DNA from: Methylocystis sp. | Lineage (GTDB): Bacteria; Pseudomonadota; Alphaproteobacteria; Rhizobiales; Beijerinckiaceae | Direction: 5' to 3' | Assembly: GCA_016178015.1 (NCBI GenBank) | Contig: JACOUB010000008.1 | Coordinates: forward strand, 25,431-89,430 | Length of the DNA: 64,000 nucleotides | Part shown: piece after piece, positions 1 through 9,149 of the stretch | Layout of the letters: every line of letters starts with the position of its first letter | How positions within the stretch are numbered: the first letter of the stretch is position 1 | Program-made: the position numbers and the translations under genes | Notes under the pieces: generated by a model | What the model was told of the DNA's origin: nothing | What the model saw: the letters and a program-made list of their open reading frames with translations, nothing else | The model's database searches: none

Positions 1-1066
1 CGTCGCGGCGGGCGAGCCCCTGTCGCTTAGCCAAGAGGATGTGATCATTCGCGGCTGGGCGATGGAGAGCCGCATTTATGCGGAGGACCCGACGCGCAAT
101 TTCCTGCCGTCAAGCGGGCGCCTCGTCAAATATCGGCCGCCCCAGGAAAAGCGCGACGGCGCCGTGACCGTGCGCATCGACGCCGGCGTCACGGAAGGTC
201 GCGAAATCTCGATTCATTACGACCCGCTGATCGCCAAGCTGATCACGCATGCGCCCGATCGGCCAGGCGCCATCCTGGCGCAGGCCGATGCGCTGGATCG
301 TTTCGTCATCGACGGCATCCGCCACAATATTTTGTTCCTCGCGTCGCTCATGCAGAACGAACGTTGGCGCGCCGGCTTGCTCTCAACAGGCTTCATCGCC
401 GAGGAATACGCCAACGGTTTTGCGTCATTGGAGCCGCGCGGCGAGTTGGCGCACGTGCTGGCGACCGTCGCCGCCCTGATCGATCATATCGGCAACGAGC
501 GCAAGCGGCGCATCAGCGGCCAGATGCGCGGCGGGCGGCCGGTCGAGTTCGAGCGCGAGCGCGTTTGCATGCTCGGCGCGCAGCGTTTCGATGTGACTCT
601 CGAAACCCAAGGCGAAGCGCTGATCGTGCATTTCGAGAACGACAGCCGTGCGCGTCGCATTTCCTCGAGCTGGCGCCCCGGCGCGCCGGTGTTCGAGGGA
701 ACGATCGACGGGGCGAATATTTTCGTGCAGGCGCGGCCGATCCTCAACGGCTACGAGCTGTCGCATGAGGGCGTCAACATTGCGGCGCGCGTTTATACGA
801 ACCGTGAGGCGGAACTCGTCGCGCTCATGCGCAAGAAGAAGAGCGCCGGCGCTTCGAAGCATCTGCTCTGCCCCATGCCCGGCCTCGTCAAGACGCTCGA
901 CGTGAAAGAGGGCCAGGAGGTGAAAGCGGGCGAGGCGCTGTGCATGGTCGAGGCCATGAAGATGGAGAATGTGCTGCGCGCCGACCGCGACGTGACGGTG
1001 AAGAAGATTCTCGCCAAGGAAGGCGACAGCCTGGCAGTCGACGCGGTGATCATGGAGTTTGCGTGA
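1..1066 (+). CDS. pccA: Propionyl/acetyl-CoA carboxylase biotin-carrying alpha subunit, 3' part
   Basis: The reading frame is open from the first base (frame starting at base 2), so the start lies outside the window. The visible part holds the end of the biotin carboxylase domain (RIYAEDP), a linker that in PCC-type enzymes contacts the beta subunit, and a C-terminal biotinyl domain with the hallmark AMKM; the biotinylated lysine is codon 959-961. The enzyme carboxylates propionyl-CoA to methylmalonyl-CoA using ATP and bicarbonate. The C-terminal half resembles alphaproteobacterial PccA more than AccC, which has no fused biotinyl domain. A methylcrotonyl-CoA or acetyl-CoA carboxylase subunit is the alternative, because substrate choice lies in the beta subunit, which is not visible. 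Confidence 0.9.
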   Translation, partial: VAAGEPLSLSQEDVIIRGWAMESRIYAEDPTRNFLPSSGRLVKYRPPQEKRDGAVTVRIDAGVTEGREISIHYDPLIAKLITHAPDRPGAILAQADALDRFVIDGIRHNILFLASLMQNERWRAGLLSTGFIAEEYANGFASLEPRGELAHVLATVAALIDHIGNERKRRISGQMRGGRPVEFERERVCMLGAQRFDVTLETQGEALIVHFENDSRARRISSSWRPGAPVFEGTIDGANIFVQARPILNGYELSHEGVNIAARVYTNREAELVALMRKKKSAGASKHLLCPMPGLVKTLDVKEGQEVKAGEALCMVEAMKMENVLRADRDVTVKKILAKEGDSLAVDAVIMEFA

Positions 1067-1164
1067 GGAGAGAGCCTCGCCCGGCTCTTTGCCCGCGAGA
1101 GTTGCCGTTCGATCCGTAATATGGTAGCAAAATGGAGCCAAATTGCAGCCGTTTTGGAGCCGAA

Positions 1165-1407
1165 GTGCCTGTCACGCTCTCCATCAAGAACGCCCCCGAC
1201 GAGGTGGTCGCCAAACTGAAAGCGCGCGCCGCCCACAATCATCGCAGCCTCCAGGGCGAGCTGATGGCGATCGTGACCGAGGCCGCTGCACGATCGCCGC
1301 CCGCGAAACTCGAGGATTTTTGGGGTTTCGCCAAAGAGATCGGCCTTGAATCGCCGAGCGAGGCGGTCGAAATCGTCAGGGAGATGCGCGATTCGAGGAA
1401 TACGTGA
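1165..1407 (+). CDS. FitA/VapB-like ribbon-helix-helix antitoxin
   Basis: An 80-residue protein starting VPVTLSIKNAP, the short strand plus two helices of Arc-type ribbon-helix-helix antitoxins of the FitA group. The C-terminal half (DFWGFAKEIGL onward) would wrap the toxin. The GTG at 1165 is preferred because GGAG lies 6 bases upstream; an in-frame ATG at 1132 would add 11 unusual residues. Its end overlaps the toxin start by 4 bases (GTGA), the usual antitoxin-first order. It should neutralise the PIN toxin and repress the operon. Family is clear; targets are unknown. Confidence 0.75.
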   Translation: MPVTLSIKNAPDEVVAKLKARAAHNHRSLQGELMAIVTEAAARSPPAKLEDFWGFAKEIGLESPSEAVEIVREMRDSRNT

Positions 1408-1817
1408 CCTCGGCGGTGGTCGTTGACGCTTCCGCTTTCGTGGCTGTGCTTTTCAAGGAGGCCCAGGGGTACGAGGTCATGGAGCGTTGGCGCGGCCGCC
1501 CGTTAGTTGCGCCGGCGCTGCTGCGTTACGAAGTCGCGAATGTCACGCTCGTCAAAATGAGACGGCATCCCGATCAGGCGCGCCAGTTCTTGAAGGCTCA
1601 TGAAAATTTCAGGCAAGCCGAAATCAAATTCCTCGATGTCGATTTCGCCGTTGTTCTCGCCCTTGCGCAAAGGCGCGGCCTCACCGCTTATGACGCTTCC
1701 TATGTGTGGCTCGCCGTAACTCGCGGTCTCGATCTCGTCAGTCTCGACAAGCGTATGCTCTCGGCGTTCGAGGCGGAAAAGCGGGCGATGCCGCCTCAGA
1801 GCATTGAGGGACATTAA
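1404..1817 (+). CDS. PIN-domain ribonuclease toxin (VapC/FitB-like)
   Basis: A 137-residue PIN-domain protein, the usual VapC length. Acidic metal-binding residues are visible in order: Asp8 (VVVDAS), Glu in RYEVANV, Asp in TAYDASYV and Asp in LVSLDKRM, so the nuclease site looks complete. Members cleave RNA, often tRNA, in a Mg-dependent way when free of antitoxin. It starts at GTG and overlaps the antitoxin stop, implying translational coupling. The substrate cannot be read from sequence. Confidence 0.8.
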   Translation: MTSAVVVDASAFVAVLFKEAQGYEVMERWRGRPLVAPALLRYEVANVTLVKMRRHPDQARQFLKAHENFRQAEIKFLDVDFAVVLALAQRRGLTAYDASYVWLAVTRGLDLVSLDKRMLSAFEAEKRAMPPQSIEGH

Positions 1818-1958
1818 AGACTCTCGAACCAGGTTCTGATTTTGTCGGCCCTCGACACTCGCCTCGCAGCCGGGAAGGCGTGGCGCGCCCCGACTGTCCC
1901 GTCGAGCAATTCCTCGGGGGCTCATCGTTTTGGTTGACGATCTTGAACTCGAGACCAT

Positions 1959-1984
1959 TGTAAACCGCTTGGCGACGGTTTACA
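1959..1984 (+). promoter_or_regulatory. Perfect palindromic operator before higBA
   Basis: TGTAAACCG (1959-1967) and CGGTTTACA (1976-1984) form a perfect 9-bp inverted repeat with an 8-bp spacer, ending 7 bases before the higB ATG. HigA antitoxins bind palindromes in their own promoter, so this is the likely autoregulatory operator. Its nearness to the start codon suggests a very short leader. No terminator precedes it; 1818-1958 shows no gene. Confidence 0.6.
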
Positions 1985-1991
1985 TTTCCGC

Positions 1992-2270
1992 ATGATCAAG
2001 CGGTCTCGTCACAAGGGCTTGCAACGCTTGTTCACGCGTGGCGACGCAAGCGGGGTCGATCCGCAATTCGTCGCCAAGCTGCGCGCGATCTTGACCCTCC
2101 TGGACCAGAGCGCGAGCCCTGAAGGAATGAATGTCGCCGGGCTCAGGCTGCACCCTTTGAAGGGCGATCGCAAAGGCGCATGGGCGGTGTGGGTTTCGGG
2201 AAATTGGCGCGTGGTGTTCGAATTCGACGGTGAAGACGCTACGAAAGTCGATCTCGTCGATTACCATTGA
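1992..2270 (+). CDS. higB: HigB-type toxin, RelE superfamily
   Basis: A 92-residue protein matching plasmid-maintenance killer/HigB proteins end to end: start [10 protein letters not shown], central [10 protein letters not shown], then NWRVVFEF and an ending near VDYH. HigB is a ribosome-dependent mRNA interferase; basic residues in the RHKG and GDRKG segments fit that fold. The toxin-first order with HigA downstream (start 20 bp after the stop) is the hallmark of higBA. The palindrome ending at 1984 probably sets autoregulation. Confidence 0.9.
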   Translation: MIKRSRHKGLQRLFTRGDASGVDPQFVAKLRAILTLLDQSASPEGMNVAGLRLHPLKGDRKGAWAVWVSGNWRVVFEFDGEDATKVDLVDYH

Positions 2271-2290
2271 CCGCAGGAAAGGAGTCCATC

Positions 2291-2587
2291 ATGGAGATGC
2301 ACAATCCGCCGCATCCGGGTGAGGTCTTGCGCGAACTGTGTCTTGCGCCGCTCGGCTTGTCTGTGACGGCGGCGGCGAAGCACCTGGGCGTGTCGCGCCA
2401 ATCGCTCTCGGAATTGCTCAACGGACGCAATGGCGTTTCCGCTGAAATGGCCATCCGCCTCGAACAGGCTTTTGGCGGCGCCGCCGCTACGTGGTTGCGG
2501 ATGCAGATTGCCTATGATCTTTGGCAAGCCAAGCATGGCGGCAAGAAAATCCACGTCAGCCGCTATCCGACGCCACAATCAGCCTGA
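2291..2587 (+). CDS. higA: HigA-type antitoxin, XRE helix-turn-helix
   Basis: A 98-residue XRE-family protein beginning [15 protein letters not shown], a signature of HigA/VapI antitoxins, with the helix-turn-helix at about residues 24-60 ([18 protein letters not shown]). The ATG at 2291 is chosen because AGGAAAGGAG lies just upstream; an in-frame TTG at 2267 overlapping the higB stop has no such site. It should bind HigB and the palindrome at 1959-1984. It lacks the zinc-finger half of MqsA-type antitoxins. Confidence 0.9.
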   Translation: MEMHNPPHPGEVLRELCLAPLGLSVTAAAKHLGVSRQSLSELLNGRNGVSAEMAIRLEQAFGGAAATWLRMQIAYDLWQAKHGGKKIHVSRYPTPQSA

Positions 2588-2657
2588 TTCTGTTTGTCCT
2601 GCGCCTTGCTGACGGGATCAGTTATGCTCGCGTGACGCTCAAGACTGTGCTTTGGCC

Positions 2658-4703
2658 ATGACCCATCCTTTCTTCTCCCTTCACACCCATGGTTTCCTGC
2701 GCGTCGCCGTTGCGAGCCCCAAGTCGCGCGTCGCCGATCCCGCCTTCAACGCCCAGCGCACCATCGAGATGGCTCAGGCTGCCGACAAGCGCGGCGCGGC
2801 GCTCGTTCTGTTTCCCGAACTGGGGATCAGCTCTTACGCCATCGATGATCTTTTGCATCAGTCGGCGCTGTTGCAGGCCGTGGAGGCGGCGCTCGGCGAC
2901 GTCATCGAAGCCAGCCGCGCGCTGTTTCCGCTCATCGTCGTGGGCGCGCCGTTGCGCCATCGCGGCCGGCTTTACAATTGCGCACTGCTTATCCGGCGCG
3001 GGGAGGTTCTCGCCGTCACGCCCAAGACCTATCTGCCGAACTACCGCGAATTCTATGAGCGGCGCCATTTCGCCTCCGGCGCGTTCGTCGCCGGCGAGGA
3101 GATCGGCGTGTGCGGCCAAAGCGCGCCGTTCGGCTCGGACATTTTACTGGAGGCGATCGATTTCAAGGGCCTCGTCATTCACGCCGAGATCTGCGAGGAC
3201 GTGTGGGTTCCCATTCCGCCGTCGGCGCGCGCGGCGCTCGCCGGCGCGACCGTGCTGCTCAATCTCTCGGCGAGCAACGCCCTCGTCGGCAAGTCGGACT
3301 ATCGCGCAACGCTCTGCGCCAGCCATTCGGCGCGGTGTCTTTCCGCCTATCTCTATTCGGCGGCGGGGCAAGGCGAGTCGACCACCGACCTCGCCTGGGA
3401 CGGCGAAGCGATGATCTTCGAGAACGGCGCGCTGCTCGCCAAGGCGCCGCGCTTCGCCAAGGAGCCGCAGCTCATCGCCGCCGATATCGACGTCGAGCGC
3501 TTGACCGCCGAGCGGATGCGGCAAGGCACGTTCGGCGATTGCGCGGACATCGAGGCCGGCGCAACGGCCTTTCGCCGCATCGCTTTCGAGCTCCACGCCC
3601 CGCTTGACGTGGACTTGGGGCTGTTGCGCGCGACGCCGCGTTTTCCCTTCGTGCCGGACGACGAGGCAAGGCTCGCGGAATTGTGCTTCGAGGCCTTCAA
3701 CATTCAGGCGCATGGGCTACGGCAGCGGCTGCAAGCCACGAACATCGACAAGGTGGTCATCGGCGTCTCGGGCGGACTCGATTCCACCCACGCGCTGCTC
3801 GTCGCCGTCACCGCGCTCGACGCGCTCGGTCTGCCGCGCGCCAACATTCTCGGCTACACGCTGCCGGCCTTCGCCACGTCCGCTCAAACGAAGGCCAACG
3901 CATGGCGGTTGATGCGCGCGCTGGGCGTTGCCGCGCACGAGATCGACGTGACCCCGGCTTGCCGGCAAATGCTCGAGGACATCGGCCATCCGGCGGCGCG
4001 CGGCGAGGCGGTTTACGATGCGACCTACGAGAATGTGCAGGCGGGGGCGCGCACATCGATGCTGTTCCGCCTCGCCAACCAGAACAACGCCATCGTGCTC
4101 GGCACAGGCGATCTGTCCGAGCTGGCGCTCGGCTGGTGCACCTATGGCGTCGGCGATCAGATGTCGCATTACGCCGTCAACGCCTCGGTCCCGAAGACGT
4201 TGATCCAGCATCTCATCCGCTGGTGCGCGCGGGACGCGCGTTTTGGCGCCTTGTCCATCGCGGTTCTGCACGACATCCTCGAAACCGAGATTTCGCCGGA
4301 ACTGGTGCCGAGCGTCGACGGCGAGCACATCGCCCAGCGCACCGAGGAATTGGTCGGGCCTTACGCCCTGCAGGACTTCAATCTCTATTACACGACGCGG
4401 TTCGGCTTCGCGCCGTCGAAGACCGCGTTTCTCGCCTATCACGCCTGGCGCGACGCCGACGCCGGCGTGTGGCCGTCGAATATTCCGCCGGCCAAGCGCG
4501 TCGCCTACGACCTGACCGAGATCAAGAGCTGGCTGACGGCATTCGTGCGCCGCTTCTTCGCGACGAGCCAGTTCAAGCGTTCGGCGCTGCCCAATGGACC
4601 GAAAGTGAGCTCCGGCGGCTCGCTGTCGCCGCGCGGCGATTGGCGCGCGCCGAGCGATTCTTCGCCGGACGCCTGGCTTGCCGATCTGGACGAGATCCCG
4701 TGA
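2658..4703 (+). CDS. nadE: Glutamine-dependent NAD+ synthetase
   Basis: A 681-residue two-domain enzyme of the long glutamine-dependent class (actinobacterial NadE is of similar size). Residues 12-300 form a nitrilase-type glutaminase with Glu54 (FPELG), Lys123 (TPKTY) and Cys179 (EICED) as catalytic triad. The second half is the synthetase with the ATP-binding P-loop SGGLDST. It converts nicotinic acid adenine dinucleotide to NAD using glutamine ammonia, the last NAD step. The ATG at 2658 is preferred over an in-frame TTG at 2652; no strong ribosome site is visible. A nicotinate phosphoribosyltransferase at 30.4-31.7 kb feeds the same pathway. Confidence 0.95.
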   Translation: MTHPFFSLHTHGFLRVAVASPKSRVADPAFNAQRTIEMAQAADKRGAALVLFPELGISSYAIDDLLHQSALLQAVEAALGDVIEASRALFPLIVVGAPLRHRGRLYNCALLIRRGEVLAVTPKTYLPNYREFYERRHFASGAFVAGEEIGVCGQSAPFGSDILLEAIDFKGLVIHAEICEDVWVPIPPSARAALAGATVLLNLSASNALVGKSDYRATLCASHSARCLSAYLYSAAGQGESTTDLAWDGEAMIFENGALLAKAPRFAKEPQLIAADIDVERLTAERMRQGTFGDCADIEAGATAFRRIAFELHAPLDVDLGLLRATPRFPFVPDDEARLAELCFEAFNIQAHGLRQRLQATNIDKVVIGVSGGLDSTHALLVAVTALDALGLPRANILGYTLPAFATSAQTKANAWRLMRALGVAAHEIDVTPACRQMLEDIGHPAARGEAVYDATYENVQAGARTSMLFRLANQNNAIVLGTGDLSELALGWCTYGVGDQMSHYAVNASVPKTLIQHLIRWCARDARFGALSIAVLHDILETEISPELVPSVDGEHIAQRTEELVGPYALQDFNLYYTTRFGFAPSKTAFLAYHAWRDADAGVWPSNIPPAKRVAYDLTEIKSWLTAFVRRFFATSQFKRSALPNGPKVSSGGSLSPRGDWRAPSDSSPDAWLADLDEIP

Positions 4704-4717
4704 CGGCGGTCGCGCCT

Positions 4718-4891
4718 AGGGCAATCGGGTGAAGGACCGCATTTCTCGCCCTCATGCTGAGGAGCGCCTGAAAGGCGCGTCTTAAAAGCACGATGGCGAG
4801 AGGAAAATAGCCGATTGGCGGTTTCCTGATCCTTCGAGACGGCCCCATCGGGGCCTCCTCAGGATGAGGGAACCTTTCACCCGATTGCCCT
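4718..4891. repeat. Intergenic repeat element with 16-bp terminal inverted repeats
   Basis: The nadE-rpmG gap (314 bases) has no gene. AGGGCAATCGGGTGAA (4718-4733) recurs as its exact reverse complement at 4876-4891, bracketing a 174-bp segment. Inside are the motifs CCTCATGCTGAGGAGC and CTCCTCAGGATGAGG, typical of dispersed repeats in Rhizobiales intergenic regions. There is no transposase, so if mobile it would depend on a partner elsewhere. Whether the ends are transposon-like or one large hairpin cannot be decided here. Confidence 0.6.
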
Positions 4892-4911
4892 GCGGCCGCG
4901 CCCATCTCGCC

Positions 4912-4939
4912 TTGACACCACGGCGCGCGCGCTTATGGT
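4912..4939 (+). promoter_or_regulatory. Sigma-70-type promoter for rpmG
   Basis: TTGACA (4912-4917), a 16-bp spacer and TATGGT (4934-4939) lie about 80 bases before the rpmG ATG, just outside the repeat element ending at 4891. The -35 is a perfect match; the -10 is moderate. Confidence 0.5.
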
Positions 4940-5017
4940 GCGCGCCAATTCGCCGCCTGATTGCCGCGTTGCGTCGGGGACCGGTGTGAGACCTCTCCAA
5001 TCATCGGGACGACGGCG

Positions 5018-5185
5018 ATGGCCAAATCCGCCATGATCAAGATCAAGCTTCTGTCGAGCGCCGACACCGGCTTCTTTTACGTCACCAAGAAGAACGCGCG
5101 CACCAAGACCGAGAAGATGGCGTTCAAGAAGTACGACCCGGTCGCGCGCAAGCACGTCGTGTTCAAGGAAACCAAGATCAAGTGA
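5018..5185 (+). CDS. rpmG: 50S ribosomal protein L33
   Basis: A 55-residue protein starting [11 protein letters not shown], with YVTKKN and [10 protein letters not shown], the L33 signature of alphaproteobacteria. It is the zinc-free type: the CxxC pairs of the other form are absent. It sits in the large ribosomal subunit near the E site. The ATG at 5018 matches the family length; longer in-frame starts read into the promoter region. It stands alone after the repeat and its own promoter. Confidence 0.97.
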   Translation: MAKSAMIKIKLLSSADTGFFYVTKKNARTKTEKMAFKKYDPVARKHVVFKETKIK

Positions 5186-5843
5186 AGGCTCGCCTTGCGG
5201 CGGTTGGCCAAGCAAACGGCCGGCGACGCTTTGCTGCGGGAGACCAAGAAGGCGAGCGCGCCGACGATTTGCCGGAGCAAACAACTTGCCAGAGCAACAT
5301 CGCTCCGGCTCGCAAGCGCTTGTCGAGGATCATGCTCAAGGAAACAGTCGGCGCGACGAGGCGTCTTCAATCGCCCGCCGCCTTCGCCCCCTTAAACGAA
5401 GGCGGCCGACCGGAGACGGCTTCAAGGAGGCCACTCCAACCGTCGCCAGCCGGCCAACCCTACGGACCCAGGAGATGCGGCGGACCTGAGCACTCCGCAG
5501 GGCATTCGAAATTGTCGCCGATACGCGTCGAACGCTCACGCCGTTGGCGGCCGTCTTTGACGAAGCCGCTCACGCCGCCAGACGCGCAACTCATTTGGCG
5601 CCGCTCAGGTTACTCCGGCTGCCCAAAAATGCAACCATCTGGTAAGGATTTCCATAAAGTTCGGGTGACGCAGGTCGAGACCGAAGTTTGGCTGGCGCAT
5701 CCTGCGGGTGGGCCGCAAAAGGGCCGTCGCCCGAACCTTTGTGACGACGCCTTGCCTCGAGGATCAGGCAAGCAAATAAGTTGGCCGCGGCGGCGCTCCC
5801 CCGGACGGCGCTTGCGGCAGTTTCGTGCGTGCGGAGGAAACAC
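5186..5843. other. Long gap without a convincing gene
   Basis: About 650 bases between rpmG and the lipoprotein gene. A 221-codon plus-strand frame and several shorter ones are open, but their products are arginine/proline-rich, low-complexity and lack a ribosome site or recognisable domain, as expected of random frames in GC-rich DNA. GGCCGACCGG-like palindromic fragments occur near 5400. No tRNA, terminator or regulatory RNA was recognised. Confidence 0.5.
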
Positions 5844-6248
5844 ATGAAAAAACCAGGCATTCATCTATCCATGGCGCTGCTCGCCGGATTGGCGCTCGCC
5901 GGCTGCGGCCCCGATGAACCGAGGGACGCCACCGGCGCCAAGGTTCTGCGCAACCTGTTGGACAAGAGCGGCGTGGCCGGGAAACTCATCTCCTTCAAGA
6001 AGGTGCAGGGCCGGGACCTCAAGACCGCCGACGCCGAGGCCTATCAATTCTGGTACGAGGCAGAAATCCAGTTCCCCGACGACCTGGACGCGAAATGCGC
6101 TTACGAACAAACCAGGGGCAAATGCGCCTATCTTGGCCTGAGCGCGGATCAGAGCTTCAAGAAGGGCCAGGTGTTGAAAAGCGAAGGCACGCTGCACTTC
6201 GTGAAGTCCGACAAAGGCTGGGTCGGCGAAGACCAGAACGCCTATTGA
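5844..6248 (+). CDS. Small lipoprotein of unknown function
   Basis: A 134-residue protein with a lipoprotein signal: MKKPG, a hydrophobic stretch, and the lipobox LALAGC with Cys at about residue 21. The mature part is hydrophilic with two later cysteines ([15 protein letters not shown]) close enough to form a disulfide. GGAGGAAA 5-12 bases upstream supports the ATG at 5844. Its stop overlaps the TTG start of kdsB, so the genes are probably co-translated. That hints at an envelope role beside Kdo metabolism, but this is inference; I recognise no named family. Confidence 0.75.
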   Translation: MKKPGIHLSMALLAGLALAGCGPDEPRDATGAKVLRNLLDKSGVAGKLISFKKVQGRDLKTADAEAYQFWYEAEIQFPDDLDAKCAYEQTRGKCAYLGLSADQSFKKGQVLKSEGTLHFVKSDKGWVGEDQNAY

Positions 6249-6997
6249 GGCCGATTGTCGTCATTCCCGCCCGTATGGGCTCGACGCGACTGCCCGGCAA
6301 GCCGTTGGCGCAGATCGCCGGCAAGCCGATGATCGTGCATGTGCTCGAACGCGCCCTCGAGGCGGCGATCGGCCCCGTGGCGGTCGCCGCCGATTCGCCC
6401 GAGATCGCCAGGGTCGTCGAGGCCGCCGGCGGCGTCGCCATCGTGACGCGGCGGGAGCACGCCTGCGGAACGGACCGCATCGGCGAAGCGCTGGACGCGC
6501 TCGATCCTGGCGGCGCGCATGACGTGGTGGTCAATCTGCAAGGCGACCAACCGGCGATTTCGCCTCACGCCATCCGGGCGGCGCTCGCGCTGCTCGAGGA
6601 CGAGCGCGGCGACCAATGCGTCGACGTGGCGACGCTGGCGGCGCTCGCCGAGCCGGGCGAGCGCGACAACCCCAATGTCGTCAAGCTGGTCGGCGCCTCG
6701 CTCGCGCCGCGCCGGCTGCGCGCGCTTTATTTTACGCGCGCCAGCGCTCCCTATGGCGACGGGCCGCATTATCGTCACATCGGGCTCTACGCTTTTCGCC
6801 GCGACAGTTTCACGCGCTTCGTGAGCCTGCCGCCGTCGACGCTGGAGCGCCGCGAGCGGCTCGAACAATTGCGCGCCCTGGAACACGGCATGCGCATCGA
6901 TGCGCTGCTGCTGGACAAAGCGCCGCAAGGGGTGGATACGAACGACGATCTCGAGCGGCTGCGAGACAGACACGAGACGGAAACGGGACGAGAATGA
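6245..6997 (+). CDS. kdsB: 3-deoxy-manno-octulosonate cytidylyltransferase (CMP-Kdo synthetase)
   Basis: A 250-residue nucleotidyltransferase that activates Kdo with CTP for the lipopolysaccharide core. The N-terminal nucleotide-binding motif is complete only from a TTG at 6245 (product start [19 protein letters not shown]). The first ATG, at 6275, would delete VVIPAR, so the TTG, overlapping the lipoprotein stop as TTGA, is the supported start. Further family motifs are [24 protein letters not shown] and the C-terminal GVDTNDDL. The gene ends in an ATGA overlap with pheA, the common Rhizobiales pairing. Confidence 0.93.
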   Translation: MRPIVVIPARMGSTRLPGKPLAQIAGKPMIVHVLERALEAAIGPVAVAADSPEIARVVEAAGGVAIVTRREHACGTDRIGEALDALDPGGAHDVVVNLQGDQPAISPHAIRAALALLEDERGDQCVDVATLAALAEPGERDNPNVVKLVGASLAPRRLRALYFTRASAPYGDGPHYRHIGLYAFRRDSFTRFVSLPPSTLERRERLEQLRALEHGMRIDALLLDKAPQGVDTNDDLERLRDRHETETGRE

Positions 6998-7863
6998 GCG
7001 CGACGCAGAAAATCGCCTACCAAGGGGAGCCCGGCGCCAATTCCGACATCGCCTGCCGCGAGGCCTATCCCCATATGGAGCCTCTGCCTTGCGCGAGCTT
7101 CGAGGACGCCTTCGCCGCCGTCGCCGAAGGAACGGCCATGCTGGCGATGATCCCGATCGAGAACTCGATCGCCGGACGCGTCGGCGACATCCATCATTTC
7201 CTGCCGAAATCCGGGCTGCACATCGTGGCCGAATATTTCCTGCCGATCCATTTCCAGCTCATGGCGCCGAAAGGCGCCACGCGCGCGACTCTCCGCGGCG
7301 TCCACAGCCATGCCCATGCGCTCGGCCAATGCCGCAAGATCATCCGCGCGCTCGGCCTCCTCCCGCATACGGCGGGCGATACGGCCGGCGCGGCGCGCGA
7401 GGTCGCGGAGTGGAACGACAAGACGCAAGCGGCGCTGGCCGCGAAACTCGCCGCGGAAATTTACAGTCTCGAGATCGTGGCCGAAAATGTCGAGGATGAG
7501 GCGCACAACACCACGCGCTTCGTCGTGCTGTCGAAGACCGCGCAATGGGCCGCGGCCGGCGACGGACCGACGATGACCAGCTTCATCTTCCGCGTGCGCA
7601 ACGTGCCGGCGGCGCTTTACAAGGCGCTCGGCGGCTTCGCGACCAACGGCGTCAATATGACCAAGCTGGAAAGCTACATGGTGGACGGCGAATTCGCCGC
7701 GACGCGCTTTCTCGCCGACGTCGACGGCCATCCCGAGCAGCCGGCGTTGGCCCGGGCGCTGGAGGAGTTGCGGTTCTTTTCCAAAGAACTGGAGATTTTG
7801 GGCGTCTACCCGGCGCATTCCTTCCGCATCGAGAACAAGCGGGCGTTCGAATATGCGGAGTGA
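6994..7863 (+). CDS. pheA: Prephenate dehydratase
   Basis: A 289-residue monofunctional enzyme that converts prephenate to phenylpyruvate in phenylalanine synthesis. The catalytic domain spans about residues 5-185 and contains the conserved NTTRFVVL with the TRF motif. A C-terminal ACT domain (about 195-280) with the regulatory segments [15 protein letters not shown] and KLESYMV should bind phenylalanine for feedback control. No chorismate mutase domain is fused, unlike the enterobacterial protein. The ATG overlaps the kdsB stop (ATGA). Confidence 0.95.
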   Translation: MSATQKIAYQGEPGANSDIACREAYPHMEPLPCASFEDAFAAVAEGTAMLAMIPIENSIAGRVGDIHHFLPKSGLHIVAEYFLPIHFQLMAPKGATRATLRGVHSHAHALGQCRKIIRALGLLPHTAGDTAGAAREVAEWNDKTQAALAAKLAAEIYSLEIVAENVEDEAHNTTRFVVLSKTAQWAAAGDGPTMTSFIFRVRNVPAALYKALGGFATNGVNMTKLESYMVDGEFAATRFLADVDGHPEQPALARALEELRFFSKELEILGVYPAHSFRIENKRAFEYAE

Positions 7864-7890
7864 GCCGTCGCGCACGTTTGCTGCACCTTA

Positions 7891-7923
7891 ACACTTCTGT
7901 TTACTTCAACACTTGTGTATAAT
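7891..7923 (+). promoter_or_regulatory. Promoter of hicAB with direct repeats
   Basis: A perfect -10 box TATAAT lies at 7918-7923, 12 bases before the hicA ATG. Two copies of ACACTT (7891-7896 and 7909-7914) are 18 bases apart, spanning the expected -35 zone; no consensus -35 is present. The repeats could be binding sites for the HicB regulator. Confidence 0.5.
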
Positions 7924-7935
7924 GCGCTATCTCAA

Positions 7936-8121
7936 ATGAATGCTCAGGAACTCAAAAAGTTTCTGGCCGCTCGCGGTTGCACATTCGAGACGCATCGCAG
8001 CGGCAGCGGGCACGTCACCGTGCGGCGCGGCGAACGCAAGTCGCAGTTGCCCATGCACGGCTCGAAAAAGGAACTCGGCAAAGGTCTTGTCGCCAAAATT
8101 CTCAAAGACCTCGGCCTATAG
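7936..8121 (+). CDS. hicA: HicA-type toxin
   Basis: A 61-residue protein with the compact double-stranded-RNA-binding fold of HicA mRNA interferases: MNAQELKKFLAARGC, then the catalytic histidine in GSGHVTV, and the ending KKELGKGLVAKILKDLGL. HicA cleaves mRNA and tmRNA when not bound by HicB. The ATG at 7936 fits the family start; an in-frame GTG at 7915 would lie in the promoter. hicB follows after 15 bases in the usual toxin-first order. Confidence 0.88.
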   Translation: MNAQELKKFLAARGCTFETHRSGSGHVTVRRGERKSQLPMHGSKKELGKGLVAKILKDLGL

Positions 8122-8136
8122 ATCGAACCAACTGCC

Positions 8137-8589
8137 ATGCTCTGCTACCCTATCGACCTAACGCCGGACGAAACCGACAGCGGCGAGCAATCTTTCCTCG
8201 TGACATGCCCGAGCCTGCCCGAAGTCGCGACTTTCGGAGACGCTCGAGGCATTGCGGCGTTGCGCGCAATCGGGGCGATCGAAGAAGCCATAGCGGCGAG
8301 AATCAGCGAAGGGTCGGACATTCCCGGGCCGATCGATAGCGCGGCCGTCGCACCCGAAATGCTCGTCGCGCCGATCCCGCTGCTCACGGCGCTCAAGATC
8401 GTGCTCTATCGTGAGGCCCGCGCCAGGAACGTCACCCGAGCGGAACTGTGCCGACGATTGGGGTGGAAACGCGAACAGGTCGAGAGGCTGTTCCGCATCG
8501 GCCACGCATCGCGTCTGGACCAGCTCGAGGCGGCTTTTGGCGCGCTAGGAGCGAGAATATCGATCACCCTAGAGCACGAAGCCGCTTAG
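8137..8589 (+). CDS. hicB: HicB-type antitoxin with C-terminal DNA-binding domain
   Basis: A 150-residue HicB. The N-terminal part (MLCYPIDL to the helix ending EEAIAARIS) is the partially degraded RNase-H-like fold that inhibits HicA. The C-terminal part has a helix-turn-helix (TRAELCRRLGWKREQVERL) that would bind the hicAB promoter, where the ACACTT repeats sit. It follows hicA by 15 bases. Unlike the short HicB at 37.0 kb, this one carries its own DNA-binding domain. Confidence 0.85.
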   Translation: MLCYPIDLTPDETDSGEQSFLVTCPSLPEVATFGDARGIAALRAIGAIEEAIAARISEGSDIPGPIDSAAVAPEMLVAPIPLLTALKIVLYREARARNVTRAELCRRLGWKREQVERLFRIGHASRLDQLEAAFGALGARISITLEHEAA

Positions 8590-8627
8590 GCTGTGCCGCC
8601 AACATTCGAGTCGATGAGGAAAATCCC

Positions 8628-9062
8628 ATGGCCGCCGCCTATGACCCAAACAACGTCTTCGCCAAGATCCTGCGCGGCGAAATACCGTCCCACAAGGTTT
8701 ACGAGGACGACGTCGCGCTGGCGGTCATGGACATCATGCCGCGCGCCGAGGGGCATGTGCTGGTCCTGCCAAAAGCGCCGGCGCGAGGGCTGCTCGACAT
8801 CGATCCGGGCGCGCTCGCCGCGCTGATCTTACGCGTGCAACACGTCGCCAAGGCGGTGAAGACGGCTATGCAGGCCGACGGGCTGACGTTGCAACAATTC
8901 AACGAGAGCGCCGGCGGGCAGGTCATCTTCCATTTGCATTTTCATGTTCTGCCGCGCTGGGACGGCGTCGCCTTGCGGCCGCCGGGCGCCATGGGCGATC
9001 AAGAAAAGCTACAAGCTTATGCAAAGGAGATTAAGGAGGCACTGAAGCCGTTCGAAGGCTGA
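8628..9062 (+). CDS. HIT-family nucleotide hydrolase
   Basis: A 144-residue histidine-triad protein with NVFAKILRGEIPSH near the start and the catalytic triad HLHFHVLPRW near residue 104. The group hydrolyses phosphoramidate or acyl bonds on AMP and related nucleotides. The ATG at 8628 is supported by GAGGAAA upstream, and the product length matches family members. The actual substrate is unknown. It lies 38 bases after hicB and is followed by a palindromic repeat. Confidence 0.88.
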   Translation: MAAAYDPNNVFAKILRGEIPSHKVYEDDVALAVMDIMPRAEGHVLVLPKAPARGLLDIDPGALAALILRVQHVAKAVKTAMQADGLTLQQFNESAGGQVIFHLHFHVLPRWDGVALRPPGAMGDQEKLQAYAKEIKEALKPFEG

Positions 9063-9070
9063 GGCGCGGT

Positions 9071-9146
9071 CGCGGACCGCGAGCCTTCAGGCTCGCTGGC
9101 CGACGCCACGCGGTCTGGCCTGCGAGCGTGAACGCTCGCGGTCCAA
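9071..9146. repeat. Palindromic repeat, family A (GCGAGCC-TTCA-GGCTCGC type)
   Basis: Between the HIT gene and the convergent helicase gene are two hairpins: GCGAGCC (9079-9085), TTCA, GGCTCGC (9090-9096), and GCGAGCGT/ACGCTCGC (9122-9139). The same palindrome with flanking GGACC/GGTCC recurs at 9372-9399, 21336-21400 and 41391-41447. Lying between convergent genes, it could act as a bidirectional transcription stop, though no U-tract is present. Confidence 0.75.
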
Positions 9147-9149
9147 GAC

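Noticed and set aside
5182..5847. 221-codon plus-strand frame between rpmG and the lipoprotein gene
   Set aside because: Overlaps the rpmG stop, Arg/Pro-rich, no ribosome site, no motif, and codon pattern not coding-like.
7918..7923. GTG at 7915 as the hicA start
   Set aside because: It overlaps the TATAAT box; the ATG at 7936 matches the family N-terminus.
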